Of a stretch of DNA of 64,000 bases, positions 56,401 to 64,000 are shown piece by piece. Position 1 is the first letter of the stretch. Each line of letters opens with the position of its first letter. This stretch comes from Acidobacteriota bacterium (GTDB lineage: Bacteria; Acidobacteriota; Blastocatellia; Pyrinomonadales; Pyrinomonadaceae): the NCBI GenBank assembly GCA_020199775.1, contig JAIVJZ010000041.1, positions 496,001 through 560,000 of the forward strand. Direction: 5' to 3'. The position numbers were made by a program, and so were the translations under genes. Under the pieces are notes generated by a model that worked only from the letters and a program-made list of their open reading frames with translations, made no database searches and was not told where the DNA came from.

Positions 56401-59400
56401 CGGCCCGGACGGCCGTCTCACGTCAACGCCGAACAACTACGGCGCGGGCGACGACTTCCTTCTCTGGACGACGTGGACGGACTACTTCACGGAGACGCGC
56501 GCGCGGATCGACGCGGCCATCGACGCCTATCTCAAAGCGACGAAACGCTTCCCGCGCGACGAGTCCGCGCTACGAGACATGCTCCGTCGCGTGGGACTCG
56601 ACCCCGCGCACTTGAAAGACCCGTGGGGGCATGCCTACTACGCGACCTTCCACGACGAGTCGCGCTACGCCGACCGCGTCCGAATCGAGAGCGGCGGCGC
56701 CGGGCAGAGTTCGACGCAACAAAGGAGCGCGACGCCCGTCACGCGGCGGTTGGAGTTCGTCACGCTGCGCAGCGGAGGCGCGGACGAGAAGCCGGGGACG
56801 GCCGATGATTTCAACGTCGCGGTGTTTACACGCATCGTCTCCGAGCAATCGGCGCAGGACGTGATGCCGCTGGACGCGCCCGCCGCCCTCACTTTTTCGG
56901 GCGAGACCGGAGCCATCGGCGGCACGGTCGCCGACCCGTCCGGCGCGGTCGTGCCCGGAGCGACCGTCACGGCGACGCACCAGTATCAGACCGACCGCGT
57001 GTTTGAAACCAAGACCGGCGAGGACGGCAAGTTTCTCCTGCGCAACTTGCCCGCCGGGCCTTACACCGTGCGCGTTGACGCGACGGGGTTCAGCCAGACG
57101 GTCGCCATGAACGTGATGGTCTATTCGGCGACGCTCGCCACGATGAACTTCAACCTCACCCTCGGCCATGTGTCGGAGACGGTGACGGTCACGGCGGATG
57201 TGGCCGTTAATCAGACCGAATCCCTCAGCATGGCAACGACGGTGCGTAAGGAACAGGGGTTGCCGCCCGCCGCGCGCAAGCCGCCGATCTCGACGCCGCG
57301 TTTGCGTAAGGATTTTCCCGAAACCTTGTACTGGCAGCCCGCCATCGAAACCGACGCGCGCGGGCGCGCCGAACTTCGCTTCAAACTCGCCGACAACATC
57401 ACCACCTGGAAGATGTCCATCATCGGCTCGACCGAGACGGGCGAACTCGGCACAATCGAACGGGAGATACGCGCCTTCCAGCCTTTCTTCGTCGAACACG
57501 ACCCGCCGCGCGTCCTAACCGAAGGCGACGAGATCAGCCTGCCCGTCGTCCTGCGCAACTACCTCGAACGCGCGCAGACGGTCGCGCTCGACATCAAGCC
57601 CGAAGACTGGTTCACGCTGCTCGGCCCGGCGAGCAAACAGTCGAACGTCGCGGCGGGCGATGCCGCGCGCGAGACGTTCGGCTTCCGCGCCGTCTCGTCC
57701 GTCAAGGAAGGCTTGCAGCGCATCACGGCTATCGGCGGCGAGGCGAGCGATCAGATAGAGAAGCCCGTCCACGTTCACCCGGACGGCGAAGAGTTGGCCG
57801 AGACCACGACGCAAATCCTGCGCGAGTCTTCCCTGCTCGAAGTCAACCTGCCAGCCGAGGCCATCCTGCGCACGGCGCGCGCCGAGTTGAAGATTTACCC
57901 GAACCTCATGGCGCACGCCATCGAAAGCGTCGAGGCGATCATGTCGCGCCCCTACGACTGCGCCGAACAGACGATCTCCTCCACCTATCCGAGCCTGCTC
58001 GTGCTGCGCCACTACAGACGCGCGGGCGGCGCGGGCAAAGCGACGCCGCCGCCCATCGCCGCGAAGGCCACGCGTTACGTCCGGCAAGGTTACGAACGCC
58101 TGCTCTCGTATCGCTCCGAGAGCGGCGGCTTCTCCTACTGGGGGCGCGGCGAACCCGACCTCGCGCTCACCGCCTACGCCGTCAGATTTCTGACGGACGC
58201 GCGCGACTTCATCGACGTTGACGAGAGCGCGCTCGCGGACGCGCGCGAGTGGCTCATCCGGCAGCAGAAAGCCGACGGCAGTTGGGCGGCCGACGCGTGG
58301 GACAAAAACACGGGCGGGCGGCGCGACGCGATTCTCACCTCCTACGTCGCGCGCGTCCTCGCCATGCCGCACGCGGACGCGAAAGCCGCGCCGCAAGATC
58401 AAAACGGAACTCAGACCGCCGCCCCGCTCCGCCGCGCGCTCGCTTATCTCGCGCCGCACACGGAAGTGATGGACGAGCCGTACCTGATCGCCTCCTACGC
58501 GCTGGCCGCGATTGACGGCGGCGAGTCGCCGGAAAAGATCGCCCGCGCGCTTCGACGCCTGCGCGCGCTCGCACACGACGAAGCGGGCGGCTCTTACTGG
58601 TCGCTCGAAACCAACACGCCCTTCCACGGCTGGGGTAACGCCGGGCGCATCGAAACCACCGCCCTCGCCGTGCAGGCGCTCACGAAGGCGAAGGGCGCAG
58701 GCTTTGAAGTGAAAGGTGAAGCCGGAAAGACAGGCGTAGAGGTTGAAGGCGGGCGGTTGAAAGATGAAAGTAAAGCTGACTCGAACGTCGCGCCTTCCGC
58801 ACCCGCAGACGTCGCGCCTTCCGCACGCGCAAACGTCGCGCCTCCTCTTGCGCGCGCGCCTTCCGCCTCTGCGCCCGCGCCTGCGTCCGCGCCTGCGTCC
58901 AAAGTCGCACCGCGTTCTTCGGATGAACTCGTTGATCGCGGCCTCCTGTTCCTGTTGAAGAACAAGGATCGCTACGGCGTGTGGCTCTCGACGCAGGCGA
59001 CGGTCAACGTGCTCGACGCGCTGAACGCGCTTTCGCCGGCAGGCGCAACGCGTGGGGGCGACGACAAGGTTGTTAGCGCGGCACAGTCCCAGACGGGTGC
59101 GGCGCAGACTGTCGAAGTCTTCGTCAACGGCCGGAGCGCGGGCGCGGTCACGCTCCCGGCGACGCACGAACCGGCGAACCCCGTCTCGCTCGACCTCTCG
59201 CGCCTCGTCGCCGTGGGCGCGAACCGCGTCGAGATCAAACGCACTACGACGGGCGCGTCGCTCGCCGCCACCGCGCAACTCGTCACGACTTATTATCGCC
59301 CGTGGTCTGCCGCCGTCGCCGACGGCGCGCACGACGCCCGCCCGCAAGACTCGCGCGCTCTAAAACTCAACGTCGCGTTCGACCGGACGACGGCGGCGAC

Positions 59401-59776
59401 GGGCGATGTCGTGACCTGTCGCGTCGCGGCCGAACGCATCGGGCATCGAGGCTACGGGATGCTGCTGGCCGAAGTCGGTCTGCCGCCGGGCGCGGACGTG
59501 GATCGCGCCTCGCTCGAACTGGCGATGAAAGAGTCGGGCTGGGAGTTCAGCCACTACGACGTGCTGCCCGACCGCCTCGTCGTCTACCTCTGGCCGCGCG
59601 CCGGGGGCACGAATTTCCAATTCACCTTCCGCCCGCGCTTCGGCCTCGCCGCCAAGAGCGCGCCGTCCGTAGTTTATGACTACTACAACCCGGAAGCGCG
59701 CGCCGTGCTCGCCCCGACGAAGTTCAACTTCAACGACAAGGCGAAGCCCGCACCCGCGCAAGCCAAGCGGGAATAA
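53486..59776 (+). CDS. Alpha-2-macroglobulin-like protein with GspG-like and CarboxypepD_reg inserts
   Basis: 2096 residues from the ATG at 53486 (MRRRWLSLLLCLHVCLCALA), with GGAGGTGT upstream and a signal peptide; the ORF track starts 20 codons earlier. Macroglobulin domains fill about 30-800 (LLTSDKPLYQPGQTLHLRAL). Three segments resemble the GspG pseudopilin C-terminus: DPWGIAY..GADKQHGTDDD (about 855), DRWGNPY..GPDGRLTS (about 945) and DPWGHAY..GGADEKPGTADD (about 1043). A CarboxypepD_reg domain follows (about 1138-1230, GAIGGTVADPSGAVVPGATV). The core has the thioester motif CAEQ (Cys1492) and an alpha-barrel domain with a low-complexity insertion at about 1735-1812. The protein likely traps proteases in the periplasm. 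Confidence 0.92.
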   Translation: MRRRWLSLLLCLHVCLCALAVASLVATAQTFSLRVNEAATRVSLAGGQSKISLAVENNTSGNAPAHIKLELLDPHDKVVARTRRREMLKPGANVVAAFMPVSNLARSGNDFKQLLWLRLRYEITPADGSPRQGIISLSEITPDLFELDVAAASNAGAGQLYRVRVRATHPLTSRPVRGVEVAAEVVLDDGGEEGKSGALRLSGATGRDGYVTLDFNLPTRIETDEGEIKVSGRRGDVVRTASDGIEINRMTRILLTSDKPLYQPGQTLHLRALMLNHATRRAVADAAATLKIEDPEGTTVFNAPLKTSRFGVASCDWPIPDNTRLGDYRVKVSADDDNSHESQAWQLVKISRYELPNFAVSATPDRGYYLPGESAQVEVRGDYLFGQPLKRGRVRVVRETEREWNYKEQKYDTREGDKQEGELGADGSFRVRLNLSQGHAELANNSWQRFSDLNYAAYVIDPTTNRTEQRRFRVRLSKEPIHIYVTQGNYRQAARLPLAFYVSTSYADGTPASCELTLTHTQADDGDVKMPAAIKTNSYGVAKVVGSTLPAGENESFNVQFTARDRAGREGRHTENFWITSQPVVRVETDKTIYRAGEGITARVSSNQADMKILLDIVCNGRVVATQSARLRGGSALIELPYRPEFQNRVTLAAYTTDFPKKPYEDYAHGARTLVYPRNRELKFDVRMSRASYQPGEEAAAGVRVRNAAGRDVESALGVVVFDKAVEERARTEQEFGSSYGFSNYFYQFWYGLESIGGLGLRDIEQLDAARALPEGLETVADLLLQRDEEYYRPNFFSSTESDPNQAQVFAALASAQLQATRDALAARHNKSAEHPTDEASLRRLLSGERIALEELRDPWGIAYRPVFSVERAEDVLEFKSAGADKQHGTDDDWVAARFNWYYFRPTGEAFNRAHLEHHKRTGGFIRDAATLKSELARSGLNPAALLDRWGNPYVLNFEINGTNYATQILSSGPDGRLTSTPNNYGAGDDFLLWTTWTDYFTETRARIDAAIDAYLKATKRFPRDESALRDMLRRVGLDPAHLKDPWGHAYYATFHDESRYADRVRIESGGAGQSSTQQRSATPVTRRLEFVTLRSGGADEKPGTADDFNVAVFTRIVSEQSAQDVMPLDAPAALTFSGETGAIGGTVADPSGAVVPGATVTATHQYQTDRVFETKTGEDGKFLLRNLPAGPYTVRVDATGFSQTVAMNVMVYSATLATMNFNLTLGHVSETVTVTADVAVNQTESLSMATTVRKEQGLPPAARKPPISTPRLRKDFPETLYWQPAIETDARGRAELRFKLADNITTWKMSIIGSTETGELGTIEREIRAFQPFFVEHDPPRVLTEGDEISLPVVLRNYLERAQTVALDIKPEDWFTLLGPASKQSNVAAGDAARETFGFRAVSSVKEGLQRITAIGGEASDQIEKPVHVHPDGEELAETTTQILRESSLLEVNLPAEAILRTARAELKIYPNLMAHAIESVEAIMSRPYDCAEQTISSTYPSLLVLRHYRRAGGAGKATPPPIAAKATRYVRQGYERLLSYRSESGGFSYWGRGEPDLALTAYAVRFLTDARDFIDVDESALADAREWLIRQQKADGSWAADAWDKNTGGRRDAILTSYVARVLAMPHADAKAAPQDQNGTQTAAPLRRALAYLAPHTEVMDEPYLIASYALAAIDGGESPEKIARALRRLRALAHDEAGGSYWSLETNTPFHGWGNAGRIETTALAVQALTKAKGAGFEVKGEAGKTGVEVEGGRLKDESKADSNVAPSAPADVAPSARANVAPPLARAPSASAPAPASAPASKVAPRSSDELVDRGLLFLLKNKDRYGVWLSTQATVNVLDALNALSPAGATRGGDDKVVSAAQSQTGAAQTVEVFVNGRSAGAVTLPATHEPANPVSLDLSRLVAVGANRVEIKRTTTGASLAATAQLVTTYYRPWSAAVADGAHDARPQDSRALKLNVAFDRTTAATGDVVTCRVAAERIGHRGYGMLLAEVGLPPGADVDRASLELAMKESGWEFSHYDVLPDRLVVYLWPRAGGTNFQFTFRPRFGLAAKSAPSVVYDYYNPEARAVLAPTKFNFNDKAKPAPAQAKRE

Positions 59777-59910
59777 AGCGAAGCCGGAGATACATGCCGC
59801 CCGCGTCGGTGTGGCTCAGGCTCGAATGTTGGAAAAGAATTTTTTCGCCGTCTTATGTTAGGCACGGCCCCGGCGAATGGGCGCGCAGATGTTCCGGCTA
59901 TGCAGACGGT

Positions 59911-59957
59911 ATCAAGTGACAGGGGGCGTCTAATTATGACGCCCCCTGTCACTTGAT
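59911..59957. repeat. Perfect inverted repeat, terminator-like
   Basis: ATCAAGTGACAGGGGGCGTC (59911-59930) and its exact reverse complement (59938-59957) flank a TAATTAT loop. It lies between the alpha-2-macroglobulin gene and the convergent gene at 59974, whose stop is 17 bases away. A bidirectional terminator is likely, though no U-tract is seen. Confidence 0.82.
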
Positions 59958-59973
59958 CTAAAGTGCCGTCGTC

Positions 59974-60471
59974 CTATTTGCCGGTCGCCTTCTTCTCGGC
60001 GCCCTTGCTCTGGTACTCCACTTTCTTCCCTGAGCGTGCTTCAAGGATCGGCAGCGTGCTCCTGACCATGTCCTTGTTGAGTTTGAAGATTGCCACCTGC
60101 TCTTTCCCCTCTGCATCCTTGAAGCCGAGGGTCAGGAAGTGATCCTGCTTTTTCGAGAACAAGGTGAGCAGACCGAGTGGGCCGAGCAAGATGGTAGTTG
60201 CCACCGCAGCCCCAACGCGCCTGCCGGATTTCTGTCCATACTCCATATCTATGAAGTCCGCATAGGGGATCGAGACTGTCTGATTCTTCCCGTAGTTGAA
60301 GATCAGTGCGGTTTCATCCGTAGCTATGAGATGCCCCTTGACTTCCTTTTTGGCATCTTTAAAAGCAGCCATCGTGCCGCCGTAATACGAGGCACTGTTG
60401 GATTTGGCAAAGGCGGCGGTTGTTCCGAAAACTAAAGAGAAGACGAGTGCCAGCGAGAGTGTTTTTAACAT
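59974..60471 (-). CDS. Small secreted protein of unknown function
   Basis: 165 residues from the ATG at 60471 (MLKTLSLALVFSLVFGTTAA); the ORF track starts 31 codons further out. A clear signal peptide is followed by a strand-rich domain (KGHLIATDETALIFNYGKNQ, VSIPYADFIDMEYGQKSG) and one more hydrophobic stretch (GAAVATTILLGPLGLLTLF). The gene is richer in A+T than the neighbours, so a separate origin is possible. A 15-base palindrome TCAGCAGACTGCTGA lies 50 bases upstream (60522). I do not recognise the family. Confidence 0.75.
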   Translation of the reverse strand: MLKTLSLALVFSLVFGTTAAFAKSNSASYYGGTMAAFKDAKKEVKGHLIATDETALIFNYGKNQTVSIPYADFIDMEYGQKSGRRVGAAVATTILLGPLGLLTLFSKKQDHFLTLGFKDAEGKEQVAIFKLNKDMVRSTLPILEARSGKKVEYQSKGAEKKATGK

Positions 60472-60716
60472 GAAGGGCCTTTCGATGGGGTGTGTGAGCC
60501 GGGGGTTGAAGGTCGAACGCCTCAGCAGACTGCTGAAGCGCAGAAGTGATGAGAGAAAATACACTAACGGGTGGTGGATGTCTAACTAATTATGGGCGCA
60601 TTCATCTACTACCTGATTCGGATTTCGAGTCGGGCTATTACTTCCGCCCCGCGGGTTTTGGCGGCGCGCGGGCGAACTGTTAATCTAGGCCGTAACTTCA
60701 AAGAAGGGGGCTGAAG

Positions 60717-61745
60717 ATGCGTCTGACTGAGATGGTCAACTGCGCCGGTTGAGCGGCGAAACTCGCGCCCGGCGCACTCGCTCAGGTTCTGGGCGGGCTG
60801 AACATCCCGAAACATCCCAACCTGCTGGTCGGCATCGAGACGGCGGACGACGCCGGGGTCTATCAACTGACCGAAGACCTCGCGCTCGTCCAGACCGTCG
60901 ATTTCTTCACGCCGATTGTTGACGACCCCTACGACTACGGGCGCATCAGCGCGCTCAACTCGATCAACGACGTGTGGGCGATGGGCGGGCGTCCCATCAC
61001 CGCGCTCGCCATCACCTGCTTCCCGAAAAAGGGTCTGGACTTTTCCATCCTCGGCGAGATCATGCGCGGCGGGCTGGACGTGTTGACCGCGCACAATGTC
61101 GCGCTCGTCGGCGGCCACAGCGTAGACGATCCGCAGATCATGTTCGGCTACGCCGTGACGGGGACGATCAACCCGCGACGCATCATCACCAACCGCGGCG
61201 CGCGCCCCGGCGACGCCCTCATCCTGACGAAGCCGCTCGGCACGGGCGTCATCTCCACCGGCATCAAGTTCGGCAAGGCGAGCGAAGAGATCATGGAGGC
61301 GTCGCTCAAGACGATGCTGCTCGCCGGGCGCGAGGCGGCCGACTTGATGCAGGAGTTCGACGCGCACGCCGCGACCGACGTGACCGGCTTCGCGCTCCTC
61401 GGCCACGCGTGGGAGATGGCGCGCGGAAGCGACGTGACGATTGAGATCGAGGCGGGGCGCGTGCCCCTCATCCCCGGCGCGCTCGAACTGGCGGCGCAGG
61501 GTTTGTTGACGAGCGGCGACAAGACGAATCGCCTCTACGTCGGCGACGACATAGAGGTCGGCGTCGAAGTGAGCCGCCCGCTCACGAGCCTCTTCTTCGA
61601 CCCGCAGACGGCGGGCGGCCTCCTAATTTCAATCGACCCGTCGCGCGCCGACGCCCTCGTCGCGCGCCTCCGCGAAGTCTACCCGGACGCCGCGCGCATC
61701 GGTCGCATCGGCGTGCGCGGCGCGCATTCCCTCTTGGTCAGATGA
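60717..61745 (+). CDS. selD: Selenide, water dikinase containing selenocysteine
   Basis: 342 residues, read through an in-frame TGA at 60750-60752. The ORF track shows only the part after 60972. The ATG at 60717 follows AAGGGGG. The N-terminus reads [20 protein letters not shown], which aligns with the E. coli SelD motif GAGCGCK, so the TGA replaces the essential Cys17 and the lysine three residues on is conserved. Later motifs include [49 protein letters not shown] and [11 protein letters not shown]. SelD makes selenophosphate from selenide and ATP for selenocysteine and selenouridine synthesis. It overlaps the next gene as ATGA. Confidence 0.93.
60753..60795 (+). promoter_or_regulatory. Candidate bacterial SECIS element of selD
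   Basis: Directly after the TGA, CGCTCAG (60779-60785), a GTT loop and CTGGGCG (60789-60795) form a seven-pair stem with one G-U. The loop context CAGGTTCTG resembles the CAGGTCTG apex of the E. coli fdhF SECIS. It lies about 30 bases from the TGA, somewhat further than the 18 in fdhF. Confidence 0.6.
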
Positions 61746-62707
61746 CGGACGCACGCTTCGAGTCGGGCGCGCCCGCTTACGCCGCCTACTTGCAGACCGT
61801 CGAGGGGCGTCTGCGGCTCGACATCGCGTGGGAAAACTTTCTCTCCGCCATCGACGAGGCGAGCGCGGCACAATCCACATTCAGCAAACCGGAGACAAAC
61901 GCGGGAGCGTCGGAACGCGCCCGCACCGAAGTGGCCGGGCGCGACAACGCGCGAGACGCCAGACACGACGGCGCACCGGACGCGATACGCGCGAAAGGAG
62001 GGGCGCGAGACGTGAAGCACGATGGGGTGCGAGACGTGAAGCGCGCGCTCGATCTCGGCGGCGGCACGGGCGCGCTCGCCCTGCGTTTCGCCGCGCTCGG
62101 CTGGCACTCGTCAATCGTTGACCCGTCGGCTTCGATGCTCGCGCTCGCCGCCGATGCCGCCCGCGCCGAAACGTTCGCCGCGCGCGTCACCTTCCATCGA
62201 TCCGCTGCCGAGACCGCACATCAACTGTTCGCCCCGCGGACGTTCGACGCGGCGACGTGTCATAACGTCCTCGAATACGTCTCCGACCCGCGCGCCTGTG
62301 TGCGCTCTCTGGCCGCCCTTCTCAAACCGGGCGCGGTCGTCTCTCTCGTCGCGCGCAACCGCGCGGGCGAGGCCATGCGCGCGGCCTTGAAGTCTCACGA
62401 TCTCGACGAAGCGGAGCACGCGCTCACGGCCGGGCACGTCAACGAATCTCTCTACGGCGGCCCGGCCAGACTTTACGACGCGGGCACCCTTCAGGAGTTG
62501 GCGACCGACGCGGGGTTGCATGTGCTCGCCGCGCGCGGCGTGCGCGTCGTCGCGGACTACCTGCCCGCCTCGCTCTCCGACACGGCGGACGCTTACGCGC
62601 GCCTGCTCTCGTTTGAACGAACGCTTGGCGCACGCCCCGAATTCGCAGCCGTCGCGCGTTACACGCAAATCATCGCTCGCAAAGAGCAGGTTGCGGCAAC
62701 CGCGTGA
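61742..62707 (+). CDS. Class I SAM-dependent methyltransferase, CmoM/SmtA-like
   Basis: 321 residues. The SAM-binding motif I is [19 protein letters not shown] (about residue 103), followed by [17 protein letters not shown] and the post-motif [20 protein letters not shown], a pattern shared with CmoM (SmtA) tRNA methyltransferases. A charged, repetitive insertion ([15 protein letters not shown] and similar, about 45-100) precedes motif I and is unusual. It overlaps selD by four bases (ATGA). Substrate uncertain. Confidence 0.85.
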   Translation: MTDARFESGAPAYAAYLQTVEGRLRLDIAWENFLSAIDEASAAQSTFSKPETNAGASERARTEVAGRDNARDARHDGAPDAIRAKGGARDVKHDGVRDVKRALDLGGGTGALALRFAALGWHSSIVDPSASMLALAADAARAETFAARVTFHRSAAETAHQLFAPRTFDAATCHNVLEYVSDPRACVRSLAALLKPGAVVSLVARNRAGEAMRAALKSHDLDEAEHALTAGHVNESLYGGPARLYDAGTLQELATDAGLHVLAARGVRVVADYLPASLSDTADAYARLLSFERTLGARPEFAAVARYTQIIARKEQVAATA

Positions 62708-63573
62708 AGCGAGCCACTCATCTTAAAATGATGCCTGACGAAACAAATGAAAACGAAACCTCGACGCGCGGCGCGAACATCAGGGTAGATCGCAGGCCGT
62801 GGTCGCTGGCCGTCAAACTCTTCATCTGCGTGGCTGCGAGTTTCACGCTCCTCGGCGGCACGGTCGTCTCGTCCTTCCCGCAGGAGATCGGTTGGGGATT
62901 CCCTTCCGGCAACTTAATCGGCATTAACGAGAGAGCCGCGCTGTTTGACCAACAGCCGAAGACGGCGCAGGTTCCGGCGCGCGACCCCGACCGACTCGAC
63001 CGCCCGACGAGCGACCCTTACACGGGCAGCCTCTCGATCTTCGAGGACGCGAAGCGCGAAGAGAAACTTCAGATCAACCGCGTGATGGACATTTTGCGGA
63101 TTAAGGAAGGCGCGCGCGTGGCCGACATCGGCGCGGGTTCGGGTTGGTTCACGGTGCGCGCGGCGCGGCGGGTCGGCGCGGCGGGCGCGGTCTATGCGGT
63201 CGAGATCAACCGCGAGTATCTCAAGCACATCGAGGAGCGCGCCGCGCGGGAGGGGCTGGCAAACGTCCGCGCCGTGCTCGGCAAAGAGGATGACCCGTCG
63301 CTGCCCGCGGCGGGCGTCGATGCCGTGCTCATCCTGAAAACCTATCACGAGATCGCCGAGCCGATCCGGCTGATGCGCAACCTGCGCCGCTCGCTCGCCG
63401 CAGGCGCGCTCGTCGGCATCATAGACCGCAACGGCGCGGGCGACGATCACGGCTTGGACGACCGCAAGGTGATCGCGGAAGCCGGGCGCGCGGGCTTCGC
63501 GCTCGTCGAACGACACGACTTCGTGAAGCCCGACGGGATGGATTATTTCCTCGTCTTCCGCGCCCGCGATTAG
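62704..63573 (+). CDS. Class I SAM-dependent methyltransferase with N-terminal membrane segment
   Basis: Up to 289 residues. The GTG at 62704 overlaps the previous stop; ATGs at 62728 and 62731 are alternatives. A hydrophobic stretch at about 35-58 (LAVKLFICVAASFTLLGGTV) resembles a signal peptide or anchor. Motif I is RVADIGAGSGWFTVRAARRV, followed by VYAVEINREYLKHI and ILKTYHEIAEPIRLMRNLRR. A SAM-dependent enzyme outside the cytoplasm would be odd, so an inward-facing anchor is more likely. It converges with the 63570 ORF, and the stops overlap by four bases. Confidence 0.85.
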   Translation: MKRATHLKMMPDETNENETSTRGANIRVDRRPWSLAVKLFICVAASFTLLGGTVVSSFPQEIGWGFPSGNLIGINERAALFDQQPKTAQVPARDPDRLDRPTSDPYTGSLSIFEDAKREEKLQINRVMDILRIKEGARVADIGAGSGWFTVRAARRVGAAGAVYAVEINREYLKHIEERAAREGLANVRAVLGKEDDPSLPAAGVDAVLILKTYHEIAEPIRLMRNLRRSLAAGALVGIIDRNGAGDDHGLDDRKVIAEAGRAGFALVERHDFVKPDGMDYFLVFRARD

Positions 63574-64000
63574 TCTTCGTTAATTGAACGGAGGCCGCCC
63601 CTGAGACGGCCGCGACGCACGGGGCTGCGTTTGAAGTTGCTCTGCTCTCCCTCTCTGAAGAGGATGCCGTGCGCGACGGCGAGGCGCGCGGGCAGTCGCA
63701 CTTCGGGGCGTTGAAACCTGCCGGCAATCGAGCGCGCCTGCTCGAAATCGACGCGCGCGAGCGCGGCCAGCGTCTCGTTGCATTGCGTGGCGAGCGCGCT
63801 CCACACGTAGCCCTCCTGCCCCTTCAACTCGTCCTCTGCGAAAGCATCCTGCCCGAAGCCGTCGAGGACGGCCGCGGCGGCGACGAGTTCGTTGAGGTGC
63901 GTGACGCTCGCCTCGATGATCTCGAAGGCGCGCGGCGGCGCGAGCGGCGCGTAATTATGAGCCACCTGCAACTGCAAGCCGAACTGCGAGTGATTTTTGG
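63570..64000 (-). CDS. Hypothetical protein (5' end outside window)
   Basis: The frame is open from the window edge to the TAA at 63570, about 143 residues; the ORF-track TTG at 63977 is internal. The visible part is mostly helical (AFEIIEASVTHLNELVAAAA, QARSIAGRFQRPEVRLPARL) with an Arg-rich tail. The 3' end overlaps the methyltransferase gene by four bases. I do not recognise the family. Confidence 0.6.
   Translation of the reverse strand, partial: KNHSQFGLQLQVAHNYAPLAPPRAFEIIEASVTHLNELVAAAAVLDGFGQDAFAEDELKGQEGYVWSALATQCNETLAALARVDFEQARSIAGRFQRPEVRLPARLAVAHGILFREGEQSNFKRSPVRRGRLRGGLRSINED

Noticed and set aside
57515-59347. Minus-strand ORF of 610 codons
   Set aside because: Antisense to the alpha-2-macroglobulin gene.
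60717-60971. TGA at 60750 as evidence of a pseudogene
   Set aside because: The position of the codon, the conserved flanks and the downstream hairpin fit selenocysteine insertion better than decay.

Overview
The window is high-GC bacterial chromosome, densely coded, with no rRNA, tRNA, CRISPR array, prophage or insertion sequence that I can see. The gene content suggests Acidobacteriota, most likely the Blastocatellia side. This is inferred from an Oar-like TonB-dependent receptor whose plug reads NQFGGSIGGP..RDKTFFF, several ECF sigma/anti-sigma operons carrying DUF4097 and HEAT-repeat secreted proteins, a DUF5916 barrel protein, sigma-linked TonB, and CarboxypepD_reg and GspG-like modules inside a giant alpha-2-macroglobulin. 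No marker gene here settles the taxonomy. The high GC gives many long antisense ORFs in the track; these were left out.

Layout. 1-4.8 kb: 3' part of a TonB-dependent receptor, two small EamA-like membrane proteins and a secreted PQQ-type propeller. 4.9-13.3 kb (minus): an ABC transporter (ATPase plus two-FtsX permease), a GT4 glycosyltransferase, an aldehyde dehydrogenase and a LuxE-like AMP-binding protein. 13.4-26.9 kb (minus): two parallel modules, each sigma, then anti-sigma, then secreted repeat proteins (DUF4097/HEAT in one; HEAT, HEAT, small secreted protein and DUF5916 barrel in the other). 27-34.6 kb (minus): a cytoplasmic molybdopterin oxidoreductase, its TorD chaperone and an FeS/NrfD membrane subunit, split by a MazF toxin-antitoxin, Mrr-type endonuclease and YdeI-like cassette. 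The FeS/NrfD gene is broken by an internal deletion. 34.7-42.5 kb: metabolic and envelope genes (aldo/keto reductase, GDPD, TrxB-like oxidoreductase, CvpA-CAP fusion, phosphoesterase, PfkB kinase, DUF1570/TPR peptidase). 42.6-45.5 kb: ECF sigma, zinc-finger anti-sigma and an rpoD-type gene lacking region 3 and frameshifted. 45.6-47.9 kb (minus): lipoprotein, nicotinamidase, MOSC protein, small charged protein and MobB-like P-loop protein. 48-51 kb: two paralogous 406-residue ATP-grasp ligases facing each other. 51-59.8 kb: sigma factor with a TonB protein, divergent from a 2096-residue alpha-2-macroglobulin. 60-64 kb: a selenocysteine-containing SelD that the ORF track missed because of its in-frame TGA, two methyltransferases and a truncated ORF.

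Most noteworthy: (i) SelD with UGA at the catalytic position and a hairpin downstream; (ii) three copies of a near-identical long hairpin, each just 3' of a minus-strand gene; (iii) internal 3k+2 deletions in rpoD and in the FeS/NrfD gene, both ending at CATCG; (iv) an alpha-2-macroglobulin with three GspG-like inserts; (v) the convergent ATP-grasp pair; (vi) a sigma factor coupled to a TonB protein that may be its anti-sigma factor; (vii) the defence-type cassette inside a Mo-enzyme operon.
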